A stretch of 64,000 bases of DNA from Ferruginibacter sp. (GCA_014379625.1 JACMLJ010000023.1:32274-96273), one strand, 5' to 3'. Positions 1-9,294 are shown, counted from the stretch's first letter. Notes: a model not told the origin generated them from the sequence alone. Program-made: numbers and translations.

Positions 1-545
1 AGGTCGGGAATAAGTATAATTATCATAGATTCTAATACCGAATTTTTGGTAGCTGCAGCCATTTTAATATGAAAAACCATATCTTCCTCCACTGCAAATT
101 GTCCCCTGTTAATTTTTGCGTCATACTCCAGCAATGCATCATTCATCTGAACGATATCATCTTCCGTACGCCTGTCTGCGGCTAACCTGGCCGCATTTAT
201 TTCCATATAATATCTTGCTTCGATCATGGAAGCATAATCATCTTTACTAAAATTGATGATATCCGTAAAAATGCTGTCAAGAATTTTCAGGCTAAATCCG
301 GCAACATAAGTACCGCTTTGAGGAGAGGTTTTGATTAATCCGTAAAACTCCAGTTTTAGAATAGCCTCCCTGATATAACCACGGCCTACTCCAAATCTTT
401 GCGCAAGCAGGCGCTCCGGCGGCAACCGGTCGCCGGGTTTAAGCTGGCCGGTTGTAATTAGGTTCTTAAGTTGGTTAATAATTTTATCGACCGGATTTTC
501 TATTTTAATGGTTTCTATATTTCCGAACGCTTTTGCTGTTTCCAT
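1..545 (-). CDS. FadR/GntR-family transcriptional regulator, 3' end outside the window
   Basis: A transcription factor of the GntR superfamily, FadR (FCD) type. The N-terminus carries a winged HTH (NPVDKIINQLKNLI, then PGDRLPPERLLAQRFGVGRGYIREAI) and an all-helical ligand domain follows (EARYYMEINAARLAADRR). The reading frame is open from the ATG at 545 to the window edge, so about the last 60 residues are missing. It is a close paralogue of the gene at 802-1515, with roughly three quarters of residues identical, so the pair is a tandem duplication. Family members usually sense a carboxylic acid or sugar acid. The ligand here is unknown, but the hydroxyacid dehydrogenase upstream makes lactate-like or 2-hydroxy acids a reasonable guess. 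A palindromic operator lies 20-49 bases upstream of the start. Confidence 0.9.
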   Translation of the reverse strand, partial: METAKAFGNIETIKIENPVDKIINQLKNLITTGQLKPGDRLPPERLLAQRFGVGRGYIREAILKLEFYGLIKTSPQSGTYVAGFSLKILDSIFTDIINFSKDDYASMIEARYYMEINAARLAADRRTEDDIVQMNDALLEYDAKINRGQFAVEEDMVFHIKMAAATKNSVLESMIIILIPD

Positions 546-564
546 ATACAAGTATTATCGAAAT

Positions 565-594
565 AATTGGGTAGCCAATTATTGGTTAACCAAT
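565..594. promoter_or_regulatory. Two adjacent palindromes, likely FadR-type operator
   Basis: AATTGG-GTAG-CCAATT (565-580) is followed directly by the perfect palindrome ATTGGTTAACCAAT (581-594). FadR-type regulators typically bind TGGTnnnACCA-like sites, and TGGTTAACCA fits. The same TTGGTTAACCAA core precedes the paralogue at 1554-1565, which suggests auto- or cross-regulation. Confidence 0.65.
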
Positions 595-746
595 ATTTTG
601 CAGACTAAAGTTAAGTAACTAAAAATTTATTTGACAAAGTTTTTTTAGAAAGCGCTGATTTGCAGTTAGGAAAGTAGTTTAATAAAGGGTATTGGATGGT
701 GAAATATTGAGATTAAGGCTTAATTTAACGCGATCAGTTTTTTGCA

Positions 747-776
747 TAAAAAAAACCATCCCGTTTTAGAAATGGC
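747..776 (-). terminator. Weak hairpin with T tract downstream of the second FadR gene
   Basis: Read on the minus strand, a short CCAT/ATGG stem is followed by eight T residues, 26 bases after the stop of the gene at 802. The stem is short, so this is tentative. The remainder of 546-801 shows nothing beyond the operator at 565-594. Confidence 0.35.
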
Positions 777-801
777 TTAACGGCTGCAATCAACTAACAA
801 A

Positions 802-1515
802 TTAAAAATTCATCCTCGACTCCATCATTGGCTTTAAATGCACTGCCATAGCTTCACCGGCAGAATTTACATCCTGCCTGATAATTGCATCCATAATATT
901 GTGGTGCTCAATAACAGAACTATGGCTTCTTTTGGTGTTACAGATATTATTATCCACTATAATTTTTATAAGATCCGGTATCAGTATCAGTAACATGGAC
1001 TCAATAACCGTATTTTTTGTGGAAGAGGCGATTTTGATATGAAAAAGCATATCTTCCTGCACGCCGGACTGCCCCTTTTCGGATTGTGAATCATACTCGG
1101 TCAGTGCTTCTTCCATCTGCTCGATATCAGCTTCGGTTCTTCGCTCTGCCGCGAGTCTAGCGGAATTGATTTCCATGTAATACCGGGCTTCTATCAGCGA
1201 TGCATAATTTTCTTTATTAAAATTAATGATATCTGTAAAAATGCTATCTAATATTTTTAAACTAAATCCGGAAACATAGGTACCGCTTTGGGGAGAGGTT
1301 TTTAATAAGCCGTAAAATTCCAGCTTTAGAATAGCTTCGCGAATATAACCGCGGCCCACGCCAAACATTTCTGCGAGAACACGTTCTGCAGGTAAACGGT
1401 CACCCGGTTTAAGCTGGCCAGAAGAAATAAGGTTCTTAAGCTGGGAGATAATTTTATCAACCGGGTTTTCTATTTGAATGGCTTCGATATTTTCGAACGC
1501 TTTGATTGTCTCCAT
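802..1515 (-). CDS. FadR/GntR-family transcriptional regulator
   Basis: Complete 237-residue regulator of the GntR superfamily, FadR/FCD type. The winged HTH spans about residues 15-80 (PGDRLPAERVLAEMFGVGRGYIREAI). The C-terminal helical sensor contains EARYYMEINSARLAAERR and the later histidines expected for the metal or ligand site (DMLFHIKIA, HHNIMDA, HLKPMM). I chose the ATG at 1515 (METIKAF) over the ATG at 1530 because the paralogue at 545 begins with the matching METAKAF. It lies downstream of, and on the same strand as, the FAD/Fe-S hydroxyacid dehydrogenase, and probably controls that gene, itself, or its paralogue. A TTGGTTAACCAA palindrome lies 39-50 bases upstream. The inducer cannot be read from the sequence. 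Confidence 0.92.
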   Translation of the reverse strand: METIKAFENIEAIQIENPVDKIISQLKNLISSGQLKPGDRLPAERVLAEMFGVGRGYIREAILKLEFYGLLKTSPQSGTYVSGFSLKILDSIFTDIINFNKENYASLIEARYYMEINSARLAAERRTEADIEQMEEALTEYDSQSEKGQSGVQEDMLFHIKIASSTKNTVIESMLLILIPDLIKIIVDNNICNTKRSHSSVIEHHNIMDAIIRQDVNSAGEAMAVHLKPMMESRMNF

Positions 1516-1552
1516 GTAATAAATGTACATATTGTTTTTTTACCATCCAATT

Positions 1553-1566
1553 ATTGGTTAACCAAA
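1553..1566. promoter_or_regulatory. TTGGTTAACCAA palindrome, likely FadR-type operator
   Basis: The 12-bp perfect palindrome TTGGTTAACCAA (1554-1565) precedes the regulator starting at 1515 and is identical to the core before the paralogue at 582-593. Finding it before both members of a duplicated pair supports it as the shared binding site. Confidence 0.65.
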
Positions 1567-1632
1567 TATTAGAAAAGGTGAAATAAATACATATAGGCTG
1601 TTCATTTAGCGCTGGACACCATATTTACCCAA

Positions 1633-4551
1633 TCAAATCAATGCATCCCACAAAATTTCCACCGGGTGTAATGCGGTTCTTTTTGTTCCGTCTTTGATCT
1701 GGTGCCTGCACGAAGTGCCGGATGCAGCAACCAATATATCAGGAGAAAAATTTCTTACTGCCGGAAATAATACAAGTTCCCCAATCTGTTGTGAAACTTT
1801 GTAGTGTTCTTTCTCGTACCCGAAAGCGCCTGCCATACCACAACAGCCGGAGGGAATAAACTGTACCTGGTAATTTTCCGGGATACTAAGCATTAAATTA
1901 CTGAAATGTTGTGATGATAACACTTTCTGGTAACAATGCCCGTGTACGGCTATTGTTCGTTTTTCTTTAGTGAACATTTCCTTAGCTATATTTCCTTTCC
2001 CTGCTTCGCCGGCTATAAATTCTTCGATTGTAAAAGTATTACCTGCCAATTGTCCAGCTTTTATTTTGTTAGACGCATCTGCCAGGTCGATATATTCATC
2101 CCTCAATGTAAGGATAGTGGATGGCTCCACTCCCACGATAGGTATTTCTTCAGTAACCACCCCTGATAATAAGCTGATATTCTGATTGGCTATTTCGGCA
2201 GCTTTCTTTACCATCCCTTTCGATAGATAGGTTCGTCCGCTCTCTATATGGTCGGGTATGATCACTTCATAACCCAGTAACTCTAATAACAGGATCGCTT
2301 TTTTACCAATTTCAACATCATAATAATTAGTAAACTCATCACAAAAAAAATGGACTTTCCTGCCCGTGTCAATATCATTTTTCATCCTCTTTTTATGCCA
2401 TGCCGCAAGGGTTGTGTTGGCTAACAAAGGCATTGTTCTTTTGGGGTGAAAACCCACCAACCGGTTTACCATTTGCCGAAGCATATCATTACCGAATATT
2501 AAGTTGTATGCCCAGGGAAACAGGGATGCCAGTTTCATTTGCCTGCTAAAATTACCCACCAGCTTCGACCGGAAAGGGATACCATTTTTATCGTACCAAT
2601 GCTGCAAAAATTCGGCCTTCATTTTAGTAATATCCACACCTGAGGGGCATTCTGTTTTACAGGCTTTACAACTCAGGCAAAGATCCATTACTTCCTTTAT
2701 TTCGTGGTGGTTCAGTGGATCTGCATCCCCGGGATTACTCAAAAACTGCCGTAAAATATTGGCCCTCGCCCGGGTGGTATCTTTTTCATTGCGGGTGGCC
2801 ATATAGCTGGGACACATGGTACCTCCGGTTATTGCAGTCTTCCTGCAATCACCTGAGCCGGAACATTTTTCGGCAAGCCTTAACATACCACCCTGGTTTG
2901 AAAAATCAAAACTTGTTTTTATTTGTGCAGGCCGTTTGCCGATATTAACCCGTAGCTGCTGGTCCATGGGTGGGGTACCGGTTATTTTACCTTTATTAAA
3001 AATATTATTCGGATCAAATAATTGTTTCACAGCTTCAAAAAGCTGGTAGGTTTCTTTCCCCACAACCGTTGAAATATATTCCCCTCTTAAACGCCCATCT
3101 CCATGTTCGCCCGAAAGGGAACCGTTATATTTTTTTACCAGTTCTACGATTTCAGCAAGGATACCCCTGAATAATTGTACCCCTTCCGGCGTTTTTAAAT
3201 TGATCATCGGCTCTACATGCAATTCCCCCGCTCCCGCATGAGCATAGTAGGAGGCATTTACATTATGCTTCGCTAAGATTACCTGTAAATCGGAGATATA
3301 AGCCGGTAAATCCCCGGGTGCAACCGCGCAATCTTCAATTAAATTAACCGGTTGTATATCGCCGGGCAGATTGCGCAGTAAACCAAGGCCGGCTTTTCTT
3401 ACATCCCAGGCATACTTTGTGTCGTCATTGAATAAAACAGGAAAAGCATATCCAATACCTTTTTCCTGCAGTGCATTTACCAGTTCCGTGGCAAGATGTT
3501 GTACCCTTTCGTATGTATGCGCCATAAATTCCACCATCAGGATCGCAGCAGGGTCTCCTTCAATAAAAAAGCAATTTTTGTGGTACTCCGGATGCGCCCT
3601 GGTAAAATTCATAATATACCGGTCAACCAACTCCGATGCCATTGGCCTGTGTTGCAGTGCAATTATATTCGCCCTCAAAGCCTCATCGATTGAATTGCAG
3701 TGCACACATATCAGGGCTATTTCTTTTGGAGGCTGGTCAATCAGTTGCAATTTAATTTCGGTAATAAACGCCAGTGTACCTTCGGAACCTGCGATCAGCC
3801 TGCAAAGATTAAAGGGATCGCCCCCGGCAGAAAAAGGTTGCATTCCTGAAAGGCTATCCAGTGCATACCCTGAATTTCTTCTTACAACAGTTGCTTTTGG
3901 GAAATGCCGTTTAATAAGCTGAAGGTTGCTTTCATCCGACAGCAAATGAAAAAGCCCGCTGTATATTTCTTTTTTTAACCCGGTGTAATTATCCGCGTCT
4001 ACAGGTTCATTTTTAAAAATAGTTTCGGAGCCATCGCTCAATACTACAGTAAGTTCCAGCAGGTGTTCCCTTACTGCTCCCCATACAATGCTATGCAATC
4101 CGCATGAATTATTGCCCACCATTCCACCGATCATGGCCCTGTTGGCGGTGGAAGTTTCAGGACCAAACATCAGGCCGTAAGTACGCAAATGATTGTTCAG
4201 ATCGTCCCTGATCACGCCGGGTTGTACTTTCACCCATTTTTCCTTTGCATTCACTTCCAGGATTTTATTAAAATGCCGGGAGATATCCACAACAATACCA
4301 TCGCCCACTACCTGTCCGGCTAATGAAGTGCCGGCTGCCCTGGGAATTAAGGTGACCTGCTGACGCCTGGCAAATTCAACCAGTTGTTGTATATCCTTTA
4401 CATTTTGGGGTAATGCCACGGCCAGGGGCTTTTCCTGGTATACAGATGCATCAGTGGAATAAGCAAGCAGTTGGGTCTGGTGTTCTATAGACTGATCGTA
4501 ATACAATGAACCATCTATATTTTTAGCAAGCAGCGTCAGTTCAGTAAACAT
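1633..4551 (-). CDS. FAD-linked D-2-hydroxyacid dehydrogenase with C-terminal Fe-S domain (YdiJ/GlcD type)
   Basis: Large flavoprotein of about 972 residues that probably oxidises a D-2-hydroxy acid (lactate, glycolate or 2-hydroxyglutarate class) and passes electrons through iron-sulfur clusters. Domains in order: FAD-binding type 4 (PRAAGTSLAGQVVGDGIVVDISR; GNNSCGLHSIVWG), FAD-linked oxidase C-terminal domain (EDCAVAPGDLPAYI; GELHVEP; LSGEHGDGRLRGEY), then ferredoxin-like cysteines (CSGSGDCRK, CLSCKACKTECPSG) and CCG motifs (GHCYQKVL, PSGCCGMAG). Size and order match E. coli YdiJ. The ATG at 4551 (MFTELTLL) is preferred because the ATG at 4590 would translate the heptamer repeat at 4557-4584. 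The neighbouring FadR-type regulators fit control of hydroxyacid use. The exact substrate is uncertain. Confidence 0.9.
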   Translation of the reverse strand: MFTELTLLAKNIDGSLYYDQSIEHQTQLLAYSTDASVYQEKPLAVALPQNVKDIQQLVEFARRQQVTLIPRAAGTSLAGQVVGDGIVVDISRHFNKILEVNAKEKWVKVQPGVIRDDLNNHLRTYGLMFGPETSTANRAMIGGMVGNNSCGLHSIVWGAVREHLLELTVVLSDGSETIFKNEPVDADNYTGLKKEIYSGLFHLLSDESNLQLIKRHFPKATVVRRNSGYALDSLSGMQPFSAGGDPFNLCRLIAGSEGTLAFITEIKLQLIDQPPKEIALICVHCNSIDEALRANIIALQHRPMASELVDRYIMNFTRAHPEYHKNCFFIEGDPAAILMVEFMAHTYERVQHLATELVNALQEKGIGYAFPVLFNDDTKYAWDVRKAGLGLLRNLPGDIQPVNLIEDCAVAPGDLPAYISDLQVILAKHNVNASYYAHAGAGELHVEPMINLKTPEGVQLFRGILAEIVELVKKYNGSLSGEHGDGRLRGEYISTVVGKETYQLFEAVKQLFDPNNIFNKGKITGTPPMDQQLRVNIGKRPAQIKTSFDFSNQGGMLRLAEKCSGSGDCRKTAITGGTMCPSYMATRNEKDTTRARANILRQFLSNPGDADPLNHHEIKEVMDLCLSCKACKTECPSGVDITKMKAEFLQHWYDKNGIPFRSKLVGNFSRQMKLASLFPWAYNLIFGNDMLRQMVNRLVGFHPKRTMPLLANTTLAAWHKKRMKNDIDTGRKVHFFCDEFTNYYDVEIGKKAILLLELLGYEVIIPDHIESGRTYLSKGMVKKAAEIANQNISLLSGVVTEEIPIVGVEPSTILTLRDEYIDLADASNKIKAGQLAGNTFTIEEFIAGEAGKGNIAKEMFTKEKRTIAVHGHCYQKVLSSQHFSNLMLSIPENYQVQFIPSGCCGMAGAFGYEKEHYKVSQQIGELVLFPAVRNFSPDILVAASGTSCRHQIKDGTKRTALHPVEILWDALI

Positions 4552-4556
4552 AATTT

Positions 4557-4584
4557 TGATGGCTGATTTTTGATGTCTGATGTC
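4557..4584. repeat. Heptamer array, 4 units
   Basis: Four tandem 7-mers, TGATGGC TGATTTT TGATGTC TGATGTC, end six bases before the chosen start of the dehydrogenase gene. This is one of several arrays in the window with a 7-bp period. Confidence 0.7.
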
Positions 4585-4760
4585 TTTCAAAAAACAAATA
4601 TGTTGTTGAATTATCTATTTCTGATCCCGTTTCATATGATTCCATTTAAATAACCCTTTGCTGCTGGGTCATTTATTTCCGATGCAATCTCAAAAACTTC
4701 TTAATTCAACTACTACTTTCCGGGAGGAGCCTTTAAAAATCAGGCACCAGTCAAATGGTT

Positions 4761-5750
4761 TCACTTTAATATTTCTTCTATTGCATTCAATTCGGCTTCG
4801 CTGAAAATGATATTATCCAGGCATAACAATGAATCTGCCAGTTGTGCGGGTTTGCTTGCACCGATTAATACCGAGGTAACCCGTTTATCTTTCAACAGCC
4901 AGGCCAATGCCATTTGCGCAAGGGTTTGATTTCGCTGCAGGGCAATTTCATTCAACTGCCTGATTTGATTTACACGGGTTTCATTTATATCTGCTTCTTT
5001 TAAAAATCCGTTTGGATTAGCAGCCCTTGAATCAGCGGGAATTCCATGTAAATATTTGTTGGTCAACAATCCCTGTGCGAGGGGAGAAAACGGGATACAG
5101 CCTACTCCTTCCTGTTCAAGCACATCCAATAAGCCTTCCTCTACCCAGCGCACAAACATCGAATACTTAGGCTGGTGGATCAAACAGGGGGTACCCAGTT
5201 TTTTTAAAATACCAATTGCTTTTGACGCGTCTGCGGCAGGATAATTGGAGATACCTGCATACAATGCTTTTCCCTGTTTTACAATAAGGTCGAGTGCATG
5301 CATTGTTTCTTCCAGAGGCGTAGCCGGATCGGGGCGATGATGGTAGAAAATATCCACGTATTCCAAACCCATTCTTTTCAGGCTTTGATCCAGGCTTGCC
5401 ACCAGGTATTTTTTACTGCCCCAGTCGCCGTAAGGCCCGTCCCACATGGTATAACCAGCTTTTGAGCTGATAATCATTTCATCACGATGTGCAGCAAAAT
5501 CTTCTTTTAGTATTTTACCGAAATTTTCTTCAGCGCTCCCCGGGGGTGGGCCATAATTATTAGCCAGGTCAAAATGTGTGATACCGCTATCAAAGGCCAG
5601 CTTTAAAATAGCCCGGCAGTTTTCAAGCACGTCAACATGCCCAAAGTTGTGCCAAAGGCCCAATGAAATAGCGGACAATTGAATACCACTGTTACCACAG
5701 CGTCGGTACTGCATTTCCTGATACCGGTTTTTGTCAGGTAAATAACTCAT
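4761..5750 (-). CDS. Aldo/keto reductase, YghZ/L-glyceraldehyde-3-phosphate reductase type
   Basis: NAD(P)H-dependent aldo/keto reductase of 329 residues with a TIM-barrel fold. The catalytic tetrad is visible: Asp in HFDLANNYG, Tyr in NNYGPPPGSAEE, Lys in SSKAGYTMWDGPYG, His in FYHHRPDP. The cofactor-binding end has SVLIGASKPAQL. The NNYGPPPGSAEENFG and YHHRPDPATPLEETM signatures match the E. coli YghZ (Gpr) group, which reduces L-glyceraldehyde 3-phosphate and methylglyoxal. It lies upstream of the hydroxyacid dehydrogenase on the same strand, 200 bases away, so the two may share a role in reactive aldehyde or lactaldehyde handling. That link is an inference. Start ATG at 5750. Confidence 0.9.
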   Translation of the reverse strand: MSYLPDKNRYQEMQYRRCGNSGIQLSAISLGLWHNFGHVDVLENCRAILKLAFDSGITHFDLANNYGPPPGSAEENFGKILKEDFAAHRDEMIISSKAGYTMWDGPYGDWGSKKYLVASLDQSLKRMGLEYVDIFYHHRPDPATPLEETMHALDLIVKQGKALYAGISNYPAADASKAIGILKKLGTPCLIHQPKYSMFVRWVEEGLLDVLEQEGVGCIPFSPLAQGLLTNKYLHGIPADSRAANPNGFLKEADINETRVNQIRQLNEIALQRNQTLAQMALAWLLKDKRVTSVLIGASKPAQLADSLLCLDNIIFSEAELNAIEEILK

Positions 5751-6179
5751 GAGTGATTTTTTTCAATTTTACTGATATGATAAACTTTTTGCGAATCTAC
5801 TTCAGATAGTTTTCTCCTGTTCAATTATTTTCAGGATTTTTATATGTGCAGGAAGGGTCATGATGTTCATTTAAAAGAATCAGGCGTTCGTCCGACGCTG
5901 AAACAGGGGCAAAAAAAAGACCGCCTTTTTGAGACAGTCATTTTTAAATCCACGGGTCACGAGCTTTATTCCCTAAGGAAGGTAAACTTTAATCCGGCCC
6001 CTGAAAAAAGCGGTTTATATAGGAAAATATACGGGTGATTAAATTAATTGAAAAGGCCTGAAATAAAATACCTCAATTATACTTCGCAAGGGGTAAATTG
6101 TGACTTTTTCAAATTAAATAGTTCAGTGTTTTGTCCCTTGAGCAGTATAACCATTTAAAAAGCCACGCAAAATGGAAGA

Positions 6180-6214
6180 CTGTCCGAAGGCCTCCCCTTC
6201 AGGGGCCGGGGGCA
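6180..6214 (+). repeat. Partial copy of the dispersed GC-rich repeat
   Basis: 35 bases match the central part of the repeat at 61123-61199 with one difference (CTGTCCGAAG, then CTCCCCTTCAGGGGCCGGGG). The flanks do not match, so this copy is truncated or modular. It faces the copy at 6354-6430. Confidence 0.75.
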
Positions 6215-6353
6215 CAGAAGGCAGTAGCAATTTATTGTCCTGTTTCATTGGCTGGCACTAATTGGTGATGAATTGAGGCTTGGTATTTCAAAATAAAAGC
6301 GGTTAGGAAGTTTGTTTTTCGCTGCTGTATTATCAAGAAGATGAGGAATACGA

Positions 6354-6430
6354 ATACACTGTTTTGCCCCCGGCCCCTGAAGGGGAGGTCTTTGGATAGC
6401 CAGCTTTATAGCTGGATCGAAATAATGTAT
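6354..6430 (-). repeat. 77-bp dispersed repeat with conserved stem-loop, copy 1
   Basis: On the minus strand it runs from ATACATTATTT to GTGTAT and is the same length as the copy at 61123-61199, with 69 of 77 positions identical. It has short inverted ends (ATACA/TGTAT), a stem-loop CCAGCT-ATAA-AGCTGG (6400-6415) and the GC-rich core CTCCCCTTCAGGGGCCGGGG (complement of 6368-6387). Relative to the other copy, one stem base pair differs on both sides, so pairing is kept. Confidence 0.8.
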
Positions 6431-6626
6431 TGTTGGGTAATTTTGATCTATTTATAAACTTTAATGAATACGTATTTTATAAGGTTTAGATGTTGTAAGT
6501 TTCCATCACCGGCGATATTTTTTAGTGGTTGTCAAAACTGAGGGCCAGGGAAGTTTCTATTGTACTGCCAATTATACTTTTTCAATTATTCACTGAGGGT
6601 GTGCGCCTACCAACTACATATCCTGT

Positions 6627-7490
6627 TTACGCCTTTTTTAATTTAAACAAAAGATTCCCGAAATTGGCGCCGGTAGATGAAGTAATGTTTATCCTTACTG
6701 AAATCGTTTTATCACATGGTAACACTACATTATCAACACTCGGTACTGTTTCTGCGAGGTAAAGCGTACCGGTGGGTGAATACCTTCCGAATGCCACTTT
6801 GGTAACGGTGGTTGAGTTATTTGGATTAACAGTGATTACAATTGGCTTTACATCAAATGTCGTGGGATATTTGAATGACAAATGTGTTGCATCTACCCTG
6901 GTAAGCGTTACTGTTTCACCGGGCAAATAGTCCACCCATTCGTCCACCAATACTTTAAAATCACCCACAAACTCATCTATGTTGAACCTGCAGATGGCGG
7001 TATACCTTAAAAAAGTGCCTGACCCGGGTATATTAGCGGTACCTCCTGCAAACTGCGTTCCCACCGCAGGAAAAGCCTCCAGCTTTTGGCCATCGGGCAA
7101 GGTTATATCCGCGCCAATATCAAAAAAATCGCCTAATATTATCGGCGTTCCAAACATAGCAATTAATTGTGCGCCTGTCACTTCAAGACTGGAAGGAAAA
7201 GAAGCTATATCTGTTTTAAAGGTTTTAACGTTTGCCTTATTCCCGTTTTTTATAATAACGATATCGAATTTCCGGGGCAGAACGTCTTGCGGAAATAATA
7301 AGCCTACATTAAAATTCCCTTTAAACAATGCAGGATCCCTGGTTACATCAATTACGGCTTCGCTATTTGCCACCGTTACTATGAGGGGAACAGGCACCCT
7401 GGTGAGGGATGGTATTTTGGGGTTATCCGATTTACGGCAGGAAATCAATAAGGCAACTGCCAATAAACTATATAGCATTGTTTTTTTCAT
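6627..7490 (-). CDS. Surface lipoprotein downstream of a SusCD pair
   Basis: About 287 residues with a lipoprotein signal (MKKTMLYSLLAVALLISC, Cys near 18). I do not recognise a specific domain. The sequence is rich in beta-strand patterns (VTVANSEAVIDVTRD, ADITLPDGQKLEAF, TVTLTRVDATHLSF), consistent with an immunoglobulin-like, SusE/SusF-style surface protein. It is the third gene of the susC-susD-lipoprotein unit, 82 bases after the susD-like stop, so it probably sits on the outer face of the outer membrane and helps capture the same substrate. Start MKKTM at 7490; an ATG two codons earlier (7496) is also possible. Confidence 0.7.
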   Translation of the reverse strand: MKKTMLYSLLAVALLISCRKSDNPKIPSLTRVPVPLIVTVANSEAVIDVTRDPALFKGNFNVGLLFPQDVLPRKFDIVIIKNGNKANVKTFKTDIASFPSSLEVTGAQLIAMFGTPIILGDFFDIGADITLPDGQKLEAFPAVGTQFAGGTANIPGSGTFLRYTAICRFNIDEFVGDFKVLVDEWVDYLPGETVTLTRVDATHLSFKYPTTFDVKPIVITVNPNNSTTVTKVAFGRYSPTGTLYLAETVPSVDNVVLPCDKTISVRINITSSTGANFGNLLFKLKKA

Positions 7491-7572
7491 AATCATATTT
7501 TTTTAGATCAATGTTTTAACCTGGCAAGACGATTGAATTGTCCATTAATTAATTTTCTTTTCCTGGAGTTTT

Positions 7573-9276
7573 TTAGGGCATCCAAAAAACTTTAAAACTG
7601 TTCACCAGGTCTTTTTGCGCCGGTGCATTGGAATTGGTTTCCAGTTCTGCCTGGTACCAGGGTAATGAATTTGGATAGGGCCTTTGCAACTGAACCAATA
7701 CAGCAGGCTGGGCCCCCGCAATCTGCGGGTTGCCATTTACAGGCGGCTGAACAAATCCACCCGGCGCCATCACCGGATTGTTGGGATTAAAAATTACAGG
7801 ATAACCGGTCCTCCTGTAATCGGTAAACGGATCCACGGCGCTGCCAAATGCGGCTATCCACTTTTCTGTTATGATCATTTCCAGTTGTTTTGCCGGGCTT
7901 GCTGCATCGTATTGTGCTATAATGGAGGTTATATAATTATTAGCGGCAGTGGTACCGGCAAGGGCAGGCACTGTTTGCGCAGGCTTTATATAAGTGGTGA
8001 TCACATAATCCACCTGTTTGAAAGACTCTGTAATGGCAGCCTGTAACTTCGTTTTTGCATTACCGGTAGCGATGCCCGACTGTACCAGCTCCGCTTCTAT
8101 GTACAACCGGTCGGCAAAAGTGATAAACCGGTACGGTGCCGCACCGGTGCCACTGGCGGCATTGGCTACTCCGCCAAGGCCCTCATCATAACGTCCCCCC
8201 ACCGGGTAAATACCCATCAGGCTAATGATATTCTGCGCATTTCTATCGCGATTGGGCCCTCTTGAACCAAAATAAATACTGATAAAAGCACTGTCCCGGT
8301 ATTCGGTGGGATCAGGCGTTACCGCGGCTTTCCTCACCTGGTTATAAAAATAATAGGGCACCCTCGGATCCGGGATATTCGATGTAAAATGCCCGGGATT
8401 GTATCCTTTCAAAATTTCATAAAACCAGGGACTGATATGATTGCTTCTTGCAGTTGCAACATAATCCCCGAACCCCGGGTTCCTGTCATCCGTGGCTCCA
8501 TTAGGACCATAAGGCAACACAAAACTTTCATTGGTGGCATTGATCAGTGTTGAAGGATTACTCAACAGCTGATTGACTTCGGCAGAAACATTCTTCACTT
8601 TCCTTACCTGGGTATATAATTTCAGTTTGATTGTATTGGCCGCCTTTATCCATCTCGCTATATTTCCACCATAAATAACATCATCCGTTCTTGGTTTATT
8701 CAGGTTAAGGGCGGTGGTATTATTCAGGTCAGCGATGCCCTCATCTAATAAGGCAAAAAGCTTTGGATAAATACTTGCGTCATCATCAAATTTCGGATAA
8801 CGGATATTGGAATCCAGCCGGTTTGCTTCTGAAAATGGAATATCCCCAAATGCATCTACAAACTGGCTGTAACCATATGCTTTTAAAATTTTGGCAATAC
8901 CCACATACTGCCGGTCACCGTTAGCACCCGCAATTTTTATGACCTGTTCCAGGTTTTCCAGTGCGCCCTGGTACAAGGTAACCCAGGCAGTGCCAATATA
9001 AAAAGCAGTACCGGTAGTGCCATACTGGTCAGCATTTTCGCGGGTAGATAACTGGTGGGTGTACACGGATAATATTTGTGATAAACCACCGAGACTTCCA
9101 TTGCCAATCGCCAGCGCATTGCCCAATGAATTTTCTGCGGTGGGAAGTAGTTTGGAAACCTCTACCCTTGTTGGATTATTGGGGTCTTTATTGATATCTA
9201 AAAAATTCTTTTTACACCCGGCAAAAAAAAGGGAGAACGGAATAACCAATTGTATATATTTTAAAATCTTAGGCAT
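7573..9276 (-). CDS. SusD/RagB-family nutrient-binding outer membrane lipoprotein
   Basis: 567-residue lipoprotein that would act as the lid over the SusC channel. It has a signal peptide with a lipobox (FSLFFAGCKKNFLDINKDPNNPT), the typical SusD start FLDINKDPNNPT, TPR-like helices (AKILKAYGYSQFVDAFGDIPFSEA) and the C-terminal YRRTGYPV...PYP region near LPWYQAE. The DINKDPNNP and DAFGDIPFSEA motifs point to the second SusD subfamily (SusD-like_2), often paired with peptide or glycan importers. It lies 18 bases after the SusC stop and is translated from the same transcript. The substrate cannot be told: no glycoside hydrolase or peptidase gene sits next to it. Confidence 0.93.
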   Translation of the reverse strand: MPKILKYIQLVIPFSLFFAGCKKNFLDINKDPNNPTRVEVSKLLPTAENSLGNALAIGNGSLGGLSQILSVYTHQLSTRENADQYGTTGTAFYIGTAWVTLYQGALENLEQVIKIAGANGDRQYVGIAKILKAYGYSQFVDAFGDIPFSEANRLDSNIRYPKFDDDASIYPKLFALLDEGIADLNNTTALNLNKPRTDDVIYGGNIARWIKAANTIKLKLYTQVRKVKNVSAEVNQLLSNPSTLINATNESFVLPYGPNGATDDRNPGFGDYVATARSNHISPWFYEILKGYNPGHFTSNIPDPRVPYYFYNQVRKAAVTPDPTEYRDSAFISIYFGSRGPNRDRNAQNIISLMGIYPVGGRYDEGLGGVANAASGTGAAPYRFITFADRLYIEAELVQSGIATGNAKTKLQAAITESFKQVDYVITTYIKPAQTVPALAGTTAANNYITSIIAQYDAASPAKQLEMIITEKWIAAFGSAVDPFTDYRRTGYPVIFNPNNPVMAPGGFVQPPVNGNPQIAGAQPAVLVQLQRPYPNSLPWYQAELETNSNAPAQKDLVNSFKVFWMP

Positions 9277-9294
9277 GTTTAAAAATTTTAGCAG

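Larger units (their letters stand above)
5751..6626. other. Long intergenic region with inverted copies of a GC-rich repeat
   Basis: No convincing gene. A 64-codon frame at 5844-6038 has no recognisable features. The region holds a partial repeat at 6180-6214 and a 77-bp repeat on the opposite strand at 6354-6430, which together form a 35-base inverted pair. A stretch near 5921-5941 resembles transposon-end sequence (CTTTTTGAGACAGTC) but lacks a partner. Confidence 0.6.

Noticed and set aside
3371..3922. 183-codon plus-strand frame
   Set aside because: It lies wholly inside the dehydrogenase gene on the other strand and has no family features.
5844..6038. 64-codon frame in the 5751-6626 spacer
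   Set aside because: No recognisable motif, no ribosome-binding or promoter context, and composition like the surrounding non-coding DNA.
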